DNA of 64,000 bases from ASV31 sp965229765 (GCA_965229765.1 CBDDJT010000004.1:1178001-1242000), one strand, 5' to 3'; counted from the first letter of the stretch, positions 51,833-61,282 are shown. The notes: generated by a model from the sequence alone, not told the origin. A program made the numbers and translations.

Positions 51833-52213
51833 TCAGGCGGCCCGTGGCTCGAACAGGCCCAGCGAATTGCCGTCGGGATCGGTGGCATAGGCGAAGGTGC
51901 CCACCGGGATCTCGATGGGCGGAGAGATCACCGTGCCGCCCGCGGCGGTGCAGCGTTCCATCGCCTCGGCCAGGGCGCCGGGCACGGCAAGGTGGACGGT
52001 CGGGCCGCTGCCGTCGCCCGCAGGGGTGCCGGGATAAAGATGCCCGGCGACGCCTGTGCCGTCTGCGGTGGGCAGCATGGCGACCGGGTTGGGCCCCATT
52101 TCCGTCGTCTCCAGCGCATAGCCGAAGACGGTGCTGTAAAACGCGATGGCAGCGGGCAGGTCGCGCACCGGGATTTCCGCCCAGATGACGGCGTTGGCGG
52201 GGGTATGGGTCAT
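51833..52213 (-). CDS. VOC family protein (glyoxalase/bleomycin resistance-like)
   Basis: 126-residue protein with two beta-alpha-beta-beta-beta halves. Features: VIWAEIPVRDLPAAIAFYSTVFGYAL, VHLAVPGALAEAMERCTAAGG, and the C-terminal GTFAYATDPDGNSLGLFEP with the metal-site Glu. The conserved His/Glu positions are partly replaced, so its activity is uncertain. First gene of the VOC-WYL pair. Confidence 0.88.
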   Translation of the reverse strand: MTHTPANAVIWAEIPVRDLPAAIAFYSTVFGYALETTEMGPNPVAMLPTADGTGVAGHLYPGTPAGDGSGPTVHLAVPGALAEAMERCTAAGGTVISPPIEIPVGTFAYATDPDGNSLGLFEPRAA

Positions 52214-52310
52214 GGTCCGTGTCTCCTTGGTTGAATGGACGACACGAGCGCTAGCATAGCCCCCCTGACAGCGTTCTGTCAGGAGGTGACAGGGGAAAGG
52301 CCGTTCAGCC

Positions 52311-53012
52311 TCAGAATCTCTCCACCCAGGGTCTCAGCGTCAGTTCGTGCGACCACGCGGACCGGTGCTGGTCGATCAGCTGGACATAGGCCGCCGCGAT
52401 GGCGTCGGGGTCAAGCATCGAATCGGGGGTGTCGGGCGGGTCCGTCCGGCCGGGGCGGTCGGGGTTGCGGATGCCGCCGTCGATGTTGATCCAGGCCACG
52501 TGGATGCCCTGCGGGTGCAACTCGCGCGCCATGCTTTCGGCCAGCCCGCGCTGGGCGAACTTGCCCATCGCGAAGGGGGCCGACAGCGGAAAGCCCTTTA
52601 CCCCCGCCGAGGCGCCGGTGAAAAGGATCGTGCCGCGAACGCCGTCGACCGGTTCAGCGGCCAGCATCCGCCGCGCCGCCGCGCGGCCTGCCAGAAAGGC
52701 GCCGATGGCGGTGACCTCGATGGCGCGGCGCACCTCTTCGGGGTCAAGCTCTGCCACCGGGCCGCGCACCCGGGCCGAGGGGTTGTAGACCACAACGCGC
52801 GGCGCCTCTGGCAACCCGTCGAACAGCGCATCGACCGCCGCCGCGTCCGTCCCGTCAAGCGCTGTGGCGCGCCCGCCGGTTTCCGCCGCCAGACCCGCCA
52901 GCTTGCCCGCGTCGCGGGCGGACAGAACTAGGCTGTAGCCCGGCGCCAGCCGCCGCGCCAGCGCCGCCGAAAGCCCGGTGCCCACCCCGATGATGACTGC
53001 GATCGGCTTCAT
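52311..53012 (-). CDS. SDR family protein with Phe in place of the catalytic Tyr
   Basis: 233-residue Rossmann-fold protein. Cofactor loop GVGTGLSAALARRLA at the start; NPSARVRG region (NAG-like); VRGTILFTGASAGVKG. The active-site YxxxK reads F147-A-M-G-K151, so the usual Tyr is replaced by Phe while Lys stays. Catalysis must be altered or lost, unless another residue takes over. It overlaps the hydroxypyruvate isomerase gene by 4 bp. The role in that operon is unknown. Confidence 0.85.
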   Translation of the reverse strand: MKPIAVIIGVGTGLSAALARRLAPGYSLVLSARDAGKLAGLAAETGGRATALDGTDAAAVDALFDGLPEAPRVVVYNPSARVRGPVAELDPEEVRRAIEVTAIGAFLAGRAAARRMLAAEPVDGVRGTILFTGASAGVKGFPLSAPFAMGKFAQRGLAESMARELHPQGIHVAWINIDGGIRNPDRPGRTDPPDTPDSMLDPDAIAAAYVQLIDQHRSAWSHELTLRPWVERF

Positions 53013-53794
53013 TCCGCTCTCCTTTTCTCGAAAATCTTCCGTGCCCGCGCCAGCCAGCCCAGCCCCGCGCGCGTATCGCCTTTCGGCAGGTATTCGGCGC
53101 TGATGACGCCCGCGAATCCGTCGTCGCGCATCGCCGCGAAAAGCGTGTCGAAATCGACGCCACCGGCCCAGGGCTCTGCCCGGTCCGGGGTGTCGGACAC
53201 CTGCACATGCACCGCGCGGCGGCCATGCGCGCGCCAGACCGCCACGGCGTCGCCGGTCAGCATCTGGGCGTGGAAGGCATCGAATTGCAGGCCGAGATTC
53301 GGCGCGCCCACCGCGTCGAGCACTTCTGCGGCAAGGTCATAATCGGCAAGGAAATAGCCCGGATTGTCGCGCAGGTTCAGCGGTTCGATGGTCAGGCGCT
53401 GGTCAGGCGCCCTTTGGGCTGCCCAGGCAAGATTGGCGACGAAGGTATCGCGCGCCGCCGTGCCTTCGGCGACACCGGCCATCACGTGGATGAAGCGCGG
53501 GCGCAGTTCGGCGGCATAGCGCAGGACACGGTTGAAATCGTGGCGGAACCGGTCTTCGGCGCCGGGCACGGCGGCCATGCCGCGCGGGCCGCCGGTGTAA
53601 TTCGGCGGCGGGCAGTTCATCAGGGCCATGGGCAGCCCGGTTGCCGTCATACGGGCGCGGATGTCCGGCACCGGGTCGTCATAGGGAAACAGCACCTCGA
53701 CGGCGTCGAACCCGGCCTCAGAGGCGGCCTCGAAGCGATCCAGAAAGGGCAGGTCCGGGAACAGAAGCGTCAGGTTGGCGGCGAATGTGACCAT
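53009..53794 (-). CDS. hyi: Hydroxypyruvate isomerase family protein
   Basis: 261-residue TIM barrel of the Hyi/OtnI type. Features: FAANLTLLFPDLPFLDRFEAASEAGFDAVEVLFPYD at the start, LTIEPLNLRDNPGYFL near 134 with the catalytic Glu, GLQFDAFHAQML, HVQVSDTP, and SAEYLPKGDT with the second Glu. It converts hydroxypyruvate to tartronate semialdehyde or acts on a 2-oxo-tetronate. Overlaps the SDR gene by 4 bp and the DUF1285 gene by one base. A link to glyoxylate from the ureide path is possible. Confidence 0.9.
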   Translation of the reverse strand: MVTFAANLTLLFPDLPFLDRFEAASEAGFDAVEVLFPYDDPVPDIRARMTATGLPMALMNCPPPNYTGGPRGMAAVPGAEDRFRHDFNRVLRYAAELRPRFIHVMAGVAEGTAARDTFVANLAWAAQRAPDQRLTIEPLNLRDNPGYFLADYDLAAEVLDAVGAPNLGLQFDAFHAQMLTGDAVAVWRAHGRRAVHVQVSDTPDRAEPWAGGVDFDTLFAAMRDDGFAGVISAEYLPKGDTRAGLGWLARARKIFEKRRAE

Positions 53795-54384
53795 CAGGGC
53801 AGTTCTGCCGCGGGGATCACCGGAAAGAACGCACCACCCGACCAGAGGCCGAACCAGTCCTCGCCCTCGTGCGGTTCAACGGCGCCGATGTCGACCAGCC
53901 GGTAAAAGCTTTTCCTGTCGATGAGCGCTTCAAGTTCGGCCCGGACGTGAACATAGGGCGATGGCTCTCCCGTCTCGGGGTCGCGCTGCACGCGAATCGG
54001 GTGGTCGGGGCCGGCAGCCACCACGTCGTCCACATGGGTGGTGAAGGTCAGGATCTGGTCCGGGCCCTCGCCCGATGCCTCGAAATCGACCGCGACGAAG
54101 GGCGCGTCATCCACCGTGATGCCGACCTTTTCGACAGGCGTCACAAGGAAATACTTGCCGTCCTCTTTCTTCAGGATCGACGAGAACAGCCGCACCAGCC
54201 CCGGCCGCCCGATGGGCGTGCCAAGGTAGAACCATGTTCCGTCCCGGGCGATGCGCATGTCGAGATCGCCGCAGAACGGCGGGTTCCACAGGTGCACCGG
54301 GGGCGGGCCCTTGCCCTTTTTTGCGGCCCGGGCCGACGCGGCAAGGCTTTCGGCCGAGGGTTTCACGAGGTTTTGTCCGCTCAT
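53794..54384 (-). CDS. DUF1285 domain protein
   Basis: 196 residues. The family block PFCGDLDMRIARDGTWFYLGTPIGRPGLVRLFSSILKKEDGKYFLVTPVEKVGI is at about 38-92; the N-terminal 30 residues are a low-complexity, Lys/Ala-rich tail. Function unknown. It is divergent from moxR across 77 bp and leads a three-gene minus-strand group with hyi and the SDR gene; such DUF1285 genes commonly sit beside moxR-type genes in alphaproteobacteria, as I recall. Confidence 0.9.
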   Translation of the reverse strand: MSGQNLVKPSAESLAASARAAKKGKGPPPVHLWNPPFCGDLDMRIARDGTWFYLGTPIGRPGLVRLFSSILKKEDGKYFLVTPVEKVGITVDDAPFVAVDFEASGEGPDQILTFTTHVDDVVAAGPDHPIRVQRDPETGEPSPYVHVRAELEALIDRKSFYRLVDIGAVEPHEGEDWFGLWSGGAFFPVIPAAELP

Positions 54385-54461
54385 CCGTTTTGCCTCTTGT
54401 CGGTGGCGGTCTAGTCTTGTCCGATACGATCCAGATATAGCCCCCGTTCCGGAGTTCCGCC

Positions 54462-55469
54462 ATGGCCGATGCCGAAACCCTCCTGCCCGAGATCGAAGCG
54501 CTTGGCGAAAAGCTGATCGAGGCCAAGGCCAGCATCACCCGCCGCTTCATCGGTCAGGAAAAGGTCGTGGATCACGTGCTGTCGGCGCTGGTCTGCGGTG
54601 GCCATGGTCTGCTGATCGGTCTGCCGGGCCTTGGCAAGACGCGGCTGGTCGACACCTTGTCCACTGTCATGGGCCTGAAGGGTGCGCGCATCCAGTTCAC
54701 GCCCGACCTGATGCCCGCCGATATCCTTGGGTCCGAGGTGCTGGAAACGGCCGAGGACGGCAGCCGCAGCTTCCGCTTCATCGAGGGCCCGGTGTTCTGC
54801 CAGCTTCTGATGGCCGACGAGATCAACCGCGCCAGCCCGCGCACGCAATCGGCGCTGTTGCAGGCGATGCAGGAAAAGTCGGTGACGATCGCCGGCCACC
54901 CGCACGCGCTGGAGGCGCCGTTCCATGTTCTGGCCACCCAGAACCCGATCGAGCAGGAAGGCACCTATCCCCTGCCAGAGGCGCAGCTTGACCGCTTCCT
55001 GTTGCAGATCGACGTGGAATATCCCGACCGGGCCACCGAACGCGACATCCTTCTGGCCACCACCGGGGTGGAAGAGGGCCAGGCGCACGAGGTGTTCAGC
55101 GCCGCCGAACTGATTGCGGCGCAAAAGCTTGTGCGCCGGATGCCCGTGGGCGAGGGCGTGGTGGAACTGATCCTCGATCTGGTGCGCGCCTGCCGTCCCG
55201 GAGAGACAGAGGCAGAGGCCATCGTGAACCAGTCCGTCGGCTGGGGCCCCGGCCCGCGCGCGGCACAGGCGCTGATGCTGACGGTGCGGGCGCGCGCGCT
55301 GCTTGACGGGCGGCTGGCACCATCCGCCGAGGACGTGATCGCCATGGCCCGGCCCGTGCTGACCCACCGCATGGCGCTGACGTTCGCCGCGCGGGCGCGG
55401 GGCGAAAGCCTGCCCCATGTGATCGATACCGTGGCCGAGACCGTCACCCGGGTCGAGGCCGCCGCGTGA
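54462..55469 (+). CDS. MoxR family AAA+ ATPase
   Basis: 335-residue chaperone-like ATPase. Walker A GLPGLGKT at 53-60, Walker B LLMADEINRASPRTQSALLQAMQEKSV near 107, sensor 1 LATQNPIEQEGTYPLPEAQLDRFLL near 152. MoxR ATPases work with VWA/DUF58 partners to insert metal or remodel envelope complexes. It starts the module moxR-DUF58-DUF4159-membrane protein; its TGA overlaps the DUF58 GTG by 4 bp. Confidence 0.93.
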   Translation: MADAETLLPEIEALGEKLIEAKASITRRFIGQEKVVDHVLSALVCGGHGLLIGLPGLGKTRLVDTLSTVMGLKGARIQFTPDLMPADILGSEVLETAEDGSRSFRFIEGPVFCQLLMADEINRASPRTQSALLQAMQEKSVTIAGHPHALEAPFHVLATQNPIEQEGTYPLPEAQLDRFLLQIDVEYPDRATERDILLATTGVEEGQAHEVFSAAELIAAQKLVRRMPVGEGVVELILDLVRACRPGETEAEAIVNQSVGWGPGPRAAQALMLTVRARALLDGRLAPSAEDVIAMARPVLTHRMALTFAARARGESLPHVIDTVAETVTRVEAAA

Positions 55470-56341
55470 CAACGCCCGCCCTTCTGCGCCAGCGGTCAGA
55501 GGACCTTGCAGGTCCGCTGCCGCCGCTTCTGGCGGCGGCAGAGCATCTGGCGCAGACGGTGCTTCTTGGCGCGCACGGCCGGCGGCGTTCGGGCATGGGC
55601 GACGAGTTCTGGCAGTATCGCCCCGCCCGCCCGGGCGACGAGGCGCGGATGATCGACTGGCGCCGCTCGGCGCAGTCGGACATGCATTTCGTGCGCGAAA
55701 GGGAATGGCAGGCGGCGCAAAGCGTCCACATCTGGGTGGACGAGTCGCAATCCATGGGGTTCGCCGGCACGAAGGACGGCGAGACAAAGCTGGCGCGCGC
55801 GCGTCTTCTGGCCATGGCCATGGCGATCCTTCTGATCCGCGGCGGGGAACGCGTGGCGCTTGCCAGTCTCGGCACGCCCCCCCGGTCCAGCGAATTGCAG
55901 CTGATCCGCATCGCCGAGGCATTCACCCGTGACGACGCGCAGCCCGACTATGGCGCGCCAGAGGTGCGGGGCATGCTGCCACATGCCCGCGCGCTGTTCA
56001 TCTCGGATTACCTTGGCGATATCGGCGCGGTGACGGCACAGCTGGCCAAGGCCGCCGACCGGGGCGTCAAGGGCGTGCTGTTCCAGATCCTCGACCCGCA
56101 GGAAGAGGCGTTTCCCTTCGACGGGCGCACGATCTTCGAAAGCATGGGCGCCAGCCTGCGGCACGAGACCCTGAAGGCGGGCGAATTGCGTGACCGCTAT
56201 CTTCAGCGAATGGCCGAGCGCAAGGACAGGCTGGACCGGCTGGCGCGCAGCGCGGGGTGGCTATACCATTGCCACCACACCGCGGACAGCGCCCAGTCTG
56301 CGCTGCTGTGGCTGTATGCCGCGCTGGAAAGGCGGGCCTGA
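55466..56341 (+). CDS. DUF58 domain protein
   Basis: 291-residue VWA-like partner of MoxR. The signature GRRRSGMGDEFWQYRPARPGDEARMIDWRRSAQSDMHFVREREWQ is near 38-80, and VHIWVDESQSMGF resembles the first metal-site motif of VWA domains (DxSxS). No signal or membrane helix. Start GTG 55466, coupled to moxR. It probably docks MoxR to a target. Confidence 0.92.
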   Translation: MTTPALLRQRSEDLAGPLPPLLAAAEHLAQTVLLGAHGRRRSGMGDEFWQYRPARPGDEARMIDWRRSAQSDMHFVREREWQAAQSVHIWVDESQSMGFAGTKDGETKLARARLLAMAMAILLIRGGERVALASLGTPPRSSELQLIRIAEAFTRDDAQPDYGAPEVRGMLPHARALFISDYLGDIGAVTAQLAKAADRGVKGVLFQILDPQEEAFPFDGRTIFESMGASLRHETLKAGELRDRYLQRMAERKDRLDRLARSAGWLYHCHHTADSAQSALLWLYAALERRA

Positions 56342-59109
56342 TGTTCACGATCGGCACCGTGGGATTTACCGCGCCCTGGCTTCTGCTGGGGCTTCTGGCG
56401 CTGCCTATCCTGTGGCTGCTGTTGCGTGCCGTGCCGCCTGCGCCGATCCGGCGCCGCTTTCCCGGCGTCGCGCTGCTGCTGGGGCTGACCGACGACGAAC
56501 ACCAGACCGACAAGACGCCGTGGTGGCTGTTGCTGCTGCGCACGCTGGCGGTCGCGGCGGTGATCCTTGGCTTTGCAGGGCCGGTGATGAACCCAAGGGA
56601 CGAGACCGCGGGCAGCGGGCCGTTGCTTATCCTGCTGGATGGCACTTGGGCCGATGCCCGCGACTGGCCACGCCGGATGGAACGCGTGTCCGCCGCGCTG
56701 GACGAGGCCGCGCGGCTTGGCCGGCCCACCGCAGTGGTCTCGCTGACCGACCTGCCGCCGCCGGGCGACCTGCCGTTCCAGGCCGCCGACGCATGGGGTG
56801 CGCGCCTGCCGGGCATCGCGCCGCAGCCCTGGGCGCCCGATCCGCAGGCGCAGGCCGACTGGGCTGCGGGCCTGTCGGGCAGCTTTGAAACCTTCTGGAT
56901 GTCGGACGGGCTGGACCGCGACAGCCGCGCGGGGCTTTTGTCGACCCTGGAATCGCGGGGGCCCGTGACCGTCTTTGAAAGCCCGCGTCCCGTGCTGGCC
57001 CTGCGACCGGCCGGTTTTGCCGACGGTGAGGTGCAACTGACGGTGCTGCGTGCCCGCGCAGGCGAGACGGCAGAGACAAGCGTGTTGGCCCATGGCCTTG
57101 ATCCGGCGGGCATCCCGCGGGAACTGGCCCGCGCGACCGCCGTCTTCGACGCCGCCGCGACCGAGGCCGTGGTGACGCTTGCGCTGCCGCCGGAACTGCG
57201 CAACCGGATCACGCGCTTCGAACTTGCAGGTGTAAGGTCCGCCGGGGCCGTCAGCCTGACAGACGACGCGCTCAAGCGGCGCGAGGTGGCGCTGATTGCC
57301 GGCCGCGAGGACCGCGAAGGGCTGGAGCTTTTGTCGCCGCTTCACTACCTGCAACGCGCGCTGGAACCCACCGCCGACCTCCTGGATGGCGGTCTGGCCG
57401 ACATTCTGCTCGCCAACCCCGACGTGATCGTGCTGGCCGATGTGGCGACCGTGTCCCCGGCCGAGGAAGCGCCGCTGCTGGACTGGTTGGAAAACGGCGG
57501 GCTTTTGCTGCGCTTTGCCGGTCCGCGCCTTGCCGCCAGCGACGTCAGCCGCAACGCGGAAGACCCGCTGATGCCGGTGCGCCTGCGCGCGGGCGGGCGC
57601 AGCGTGGGCGGCGCGATGAGCTGGGGCGAACCCAAGGCGCTGCGCCCCTTCGCCGAGGACTCGCCCTTCTACGGTCTGGATCTGCCCGGCGACGTGACGG
57701 TGACCGCACAGGTGATGGCCCAGCCCGATCCGACACTCGCCGATCGCGTGATCGCAACGCTTGCCGACGGCACGCCGCTGGTGACGCGAAAGCGGATCGG
57801 GCAGGGGCAGGTGGTGCTGTTCCACGTCACCGCCAATGCCGAATGGTCGACGCTGCCGCTGTCCGGCCTCTTCGTGCGGATGCTGGAACGCCTTGCGGTT
57901 TCGACCCGCCCGGCCCAGCCAAGCGCCGACGACCTTGCCGGCACGGTCTGGGCGCCGCAGCAGGTGCTGGACGGGTTCGGCGCGCTGGAGGATGCCGGCG
58001 CGCTGCCGGGGGTGCCGGGTGAGCGCCTTGCAACTGCCGTGCCCGGCCCCGGCCTGCGCCCGGGGCTTTATGCCGGCGAGGACCGGCGCATCGCCGTCAA
58101 CGTCGCGGGCCCGGACACGGTGCTGGCGCCTTCCGCATGGCCCGCCCGTATCACTGTCGAAGGGCTTTCGGTGGCACGCGAGACGATGCTGAAAGGCTTC
58201 TTGCTGGCCGCGGCGCTGCTGTTGCTTTGCGCCGATATCCTTGCGTCGCTCTGGCTTGCCGGCAGGCTGACCGGACCGCGCGCGGGCGCCGCCACCGTTC
58301 TGGTGCTGGCGCTGATGGCCCTGCCCCGGGGGGCGCCGGCCCAGACGGGCGACGACGCTGCCGCCATCGCCGCCACGTCCGAGGTGGTGCTGGCCCATGT
58401 GATTACCGGCGACGTCCAGCTTGACAGAATGGCCGAGGCCGGGCTGCGCGGGCTGTCGCGCATCCTGTTCGCGCGCACATCCATCGAGCCGGCCGAGCCG
58501 ATCGCGGTGAACCTCGAAACCGACGAACTTGCGTTCTTCCCGATCCTCTACTGGCCGATCACCCCCGACCAGCCGCGCCCCTCGGCCGAGGCCTATGCGC
58601 GGCTGAACGAGTACCTGCGCACCGGCGGCATGATCGTCTTTGACACCCGCGACGCCGACTTCGCCCGCTTCGGCGCCGGCAGCCCGAATGGCCGCAAGCT
58701 GCAGGAGCTTGCCGCGCCGCTGGACATCCCGCCGCTGGAGCCGATCCCCACCGACCACGTGCTGACGCGCACCTTCTACCTGCTTCAGGACTTTCCGGGA
58801 CGTCATGCCAGCCGTGACGTCTGGGTCGAGGCCGCGCCGCCAGATGCCGAGCAGGTCGAGGGAATGCCCTTCCGCAACCTTAACGACAACGTGACGCCAG
58901 TGGTGATCGGCGGCAACGACTGGGCCGCCGCCTGGGCGGTGGACGACGCAGGCAACAGGCTGTTCCCGGTGGGACGCGGGTTTGCGGGGGAACGCCAGCG
59001 CGAGATCGCCTATCGCTTTGGCGTGAACCTCGTGATGCACGTGCTGACCGGCAACTACAAATCCGACCAGGTGCACGTGCCCGCGCTGCTGGACAGGTTG
59101 GGGCAATGA
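56341..59109 (+). CDS. DUF4159 domain membrane protein (BatA-like N-terminus)
   Basis: 922 residues. The N-terminal 85 residues carry two helices and the BatA form (GFTAPWLLLGLLALPILWLLLRAVPPAPIRRRFPG). A VWA-like and a glutamine-amidotransferase-like region follow (about 95-600). Two further helices lie near 620-665 (FLLAAALLLLCADILASLWL and AATVLVLALMALPRGAPA). The C-terminal DUF4159 domain (about 675-922; VLAHVITGDVQLDRMAEAGLRGLSRIL, GGMIVFDTRD, VMHVLTGNYKSDQVHVPALL) may face the periplasm. Coupled to DUF58 by one-base overlap. Function unknown. Confidence 0.88.
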   Translation: MFTIGTVGFTAPWLLLGLLALPILWLLLRAVPPAPIRRRFPGVALLLGLTDDEHQTDKTPWWLLLLRTLAVAAVILGFAGPVMNPRDETAGSGPLLILLDGTWADARDWPRRMERVSAALDEAARLGRPTAVVSLTDLPPPGDLPFQAADAWGARLPGIAPQPWAPDPQAQADWAAGLSGSFETFWMSDGLDRDSRAGLLSTLESRGPVTVFESPRPVLALRPAGFADGEVQLTVLRARAGETAETSVLAHGLDPAGIPRELARATAVFDAAATEAVVTLALPPELRNRITRFELAGVRSAGAVSLTDDALKRREVALIAGREDREGLELLSPLHYLQRALEPTADLLDGGLADILLANPDVIVLADVATVSPAEEAPLLDWLENGGLLLRFAGPRLAASDVSRNAEDPLMPVRLRAGGRSVGGAMSWGEPKALRPFAEDSPFYGLDLPGDVTVTAQVMAQPDPTLADRVIATLADGTPLVTRKRIGQGQVVLFHVTANAEWSTLPLSGLFVRMLERLAVSTRPAQPSADDLAGTVWAPQQVLDGFGALEDAGALPGVPGERLATAVPGPGLRPGLYAGEDRRIAVNVAGPDTVLAPSAWPARITVEGLSVARETMLKGFLLAAALLLLCADILASLWLAGRLTGPRAGAATVLVLALMALPRGAPAQTGDDAAAIAATSEVVLAHVITGDVQLDRMAEAGLRGLSRILFARTSIEPAEPIAVNLETDELAFFPILYWPITPDQPRPSAEAYARLNEYLRTGGMIVFDTRDADFARFGAGSPNGRKLQELAAPLDIPPLEPIPTDHVLTRTFYLLQDFPGRHASRDVWVEAAPPDAEQVEGMPFRNLNDNVTPVVIGGNDWAAAWAVDDAGNRLFPVGRGFAGERQREIAYRFGVNLVMHVLTGNYKSDQVHVPALLDRLGQ

Positions 59110-59161
59110 GCCGGGCGCGGGTGATCGTGTCTTGGTCCGGACCGGGGGCTGTGCCCCCGGA

Positions 59162-59189
59162 CCCCCCGAGTATTTTTGAACAGAAGAAG
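59162..59189 (+). repeat. GAGTATTTTTGAACAGAAG box with hairpin, after the DUF4159 gene
   Basis: Fourth copy of the box (CCCCCCGAGTATTTTTGAAC then AGAAGAAG), 52 bp after the DUF4159 stop. Its stem CCGGGGGC/GCCCCCGG (59142-59160) has a 3-nt loop and ends one base before the box. The next gene starts only 14 bp downstream, so here the element lies inside an apparent operon. Confidence 0.7.
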
Positions 59190-59203
59190 CAGGGGGCCGG
59201 GAC

Positions 59204-61273
59204 GTGACGGGCAACGTGATCTTCGACCCGTTGCTGCCCGTTTCCGTTCTTGCGGGCCTGGGCGCTCTGGCGCTGGCCTTTCTGGTGCTTGCGACGTGGC
59301 GCGGGCTTTCGGGATGGCCCCTGCGCGGGCTGGCGGCCCTTGTTCTGGCGGTGGCGCTGGCCAACCCGTCGTTTCAACAGGAGGATCGTGCGCCCCTGAC
59401 CGACATCGTGATCCTCGTCGTCGATGAAAGCGCCAGCCAGCGCATCGCCGCGCGCCCCGCGCAGGTGGCCGAGGCTGTGGTGGCGCTGGAGGCCGGGATC
59501 GCGCGGCTTGGCAACACCGAGTTGCGGGTGGTGCGCCTTGGCGACGGACCGGGGGACGAGGGCACGCTCTTGATGACGGCGCTGGCCGAGGCGCTGGCCG
59601 AGGAACCGCGCGCACGACTGGCGGGCGCGGTGCTGCTGACCGATGGACAGCTTCATGACGTGGAGCGTGCCCCGGACCTGCCTGCGCCGCTGCATGTGCT
59701 TCTGACCGGCGAACCCGACGACTGGGACCGGCGACTGACGGTGACGAACGCGCCGGCCTTCGCCATCCTGGGCGAGCCCGTGACGCTCAGCCTCATGATC
59801 GAGGACCAGGGCGCGGTTCCCGGGGACATCGGCGCGCGCGCCCGGCTTGACATCGCGATTGACGGGGCCGAGCCGCAAAGCTTCGATGTGCCCGTGGGCG
59901 AGGTGCTGGAACTGCCGCTGACCCTGCCGCACGGTGGCATGAACGTGATCCAGTTCGATGTGCCCGAGGCCGACGGAGAGCTGACCGACCGCAACAATTC
60001 GGCCGTGGTGCAGATCAACGGGGTGCGCGACCGCCTTCGCGTGCTGCTGGTGTCCGGAGAGCCACACCCGGGCGAGCGCACGTGGCGCAACCTGCTGAAA
60101 TCCGACAGTTCCGTCGATCTGGTGCATTTCACCATCCTGCGCCCGCCCGAAAAGCAGGATGGGGTCCCGGTGGACGAGCTGTCGCTGATCGCCTTTCCCA
60201 CGCGCGAGCTGTTTCTTGAGAAGATCGACGAATTCGACCTGATCATCTTCGACCGTTACAAGCGTCGCGGCATCCTGCCGTCGATCTACCTCGACAACGT
60301 GCGGCAATACGTGGTGGACGGCGGCGCGGTGCTGATCGCGGCGGGGCCGGATTTCGCCACGGCGGCCAGCCTCTACCGGTCGCCGCTGGCCGAGATCATC
60401 CCGGCCGAACCCACCAGCCGGGTGATCGAGGAGGGCTACCGCCCCGAGATCACCGAGTTGGGACAGCGCCACCCGGTGACCGCGGGGCTGGACCGCTATG
60501 CCCCGCCTGCCGAGGGCGGCGGGCCGGGCTGGGGCCGCTGGTTCCGCCTTCTGGACCTTGTGCCGGGGTCGGGCGACGTGGTGCTGAGCGGGCTGGACGA
60601 CCGGCCCCTTCTGGTGCTGGACCGGGTCGGTGAGGGCCGGATCGCGCTTTTGGGGTCCGATCACGCCTGGCTCTGGAACCGGGGCTATGAGGGCGGAGGC
60701 CCGCAGCTGGAACTGTTGCGGCGTCTGGCGCACTGGATGATGAAAGAGCCTGAGCTGGAGGAAGAAGCGCTTTCGGCCGCGGCGCAGGGCCAGACCATGA
60801 CGATCACCCGGCGCACCCTGGGCGAGGGTCCGCGCGAGGTGGAGGTGACGGGCCCCGACGGCACCGTGACCGTGGTGCCGCTGGACGAGGTGTCGCCCGG
60901 GCGGTTCGAGGCGGTCGTGGACGGGCCCGAGATGGGGCTTTACCGGCTGCGCGAGGGCGAGGAAGAGGCGGTGCTCGCGCTGGGGCCGGCTGCGCCGCGC
61001 GAGTTCGAGGAAACCATCGCCAGCGGCGCGGGGCTTGCGCCTGTGGTGGATGCTACGCGTGGGGGTGTCGCGGCGCTGTCCGAGGGCATGCCGGACCTGC
61101 GCCGGGTGCGTGAAGGCCGCCCCGCCGCCGGGCGCGGCTGGATCGGGATCACCCCGCGCGAGGCCTACCTGACCGCCGACGTGACCGTGACGCCGCTGGT
61201 CTCGGCCTGGCTGTTCCTGCTTCTGGCCGCGCTGACGATGGTGGGCGCCTGGCTGCGCGAGGGCCGGCGCTGA
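59204..61273 (+). CDS. Large membrane protein of the MoxR module (VWA-like/GATase1-like)
   Basis: 689 residues, GTG start after a G-rich ribosome site. Two N-terminal helices (VSVLAGLGALALAFLVLATW, GLAALVLAVALANPSF) and one at the C-terminus (VSAWLFLLLAALTMVGAWL) suggest a long periplasmic part. It has a VWA-type opening (IVILVVDESASQRIAA) near 67 and a glutamine-amidotransferase-fold domain with HPVTAGLDRY and GEGRIALLGSDHAWLW near 490. No catalytic Cys is evident. Probably works with the three genes upstream. Confidence 0.82.
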   Translation: MTGNVIFDPLLPVSVLAGLGALALAFLVLATWRGLSGWPLRGLAALVLAVALANPSFQQEDRAPLTDIVILVVDESASQRIAARPAQVAEAVVALEAGIARLGNTELRVVRLGDGPGDEGTLLMTALAEALAEEPRARLAGAVLLTDGQLHDVERAPDLPAPLHVLLTGEPDDWDRRLTVTNAPAFAILGEPVTLSLMIEDQGAVPGDIGARARLDIAIDGAEPQSFDVPVGEVLELPLTLPHGGMNVIQFDVPEADGELTDRNNSAVVQINGVRDRLRVLLVSGEPHPGERTWRNLLKSDSSVDLVHFTILRPPEKQDGVPVDELSLIAFPTRELFLEKIDEFDLIIFDRYKRRGILPSIYLDNVRQYVVDGGAVLIAAGPDFATAASLYRSPLAEIIPAEPTSRVIEEGYRPEITELGQRHPVTAGLDRYAPPAEGGGPGWGRWFRLLDLVPGSGDVVLSGLDDRPLLVLDRVGEGRIALLGSDHAWLWNRGYEGGGPQLELLRRLAHWMMKEPELEEEALSAAAQGQTMTITRRTLGEGPREVEVTGPDGTVTVVPLDEVSPGRFEAVVDGPEMGLYRLREGEEEAVLALGPAAPREFEETIASGAGLAPVVDATRGGVAALSEGMPDLRRVREGRPAAGRGWIGITPREAYLTADVTVTPLVSAWLFLLLAALTMVGAWLREGRR

Positions 61274-61282
61274 GCCGGGGCG

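Noticed and set aside
56203..59364. Open minus-strand frame of over 1000 codons opposite the DUF4159 gene
   Set aside because: Same antisense effect; no motifs, and the plus-strand frame is coupled to its neighbours.
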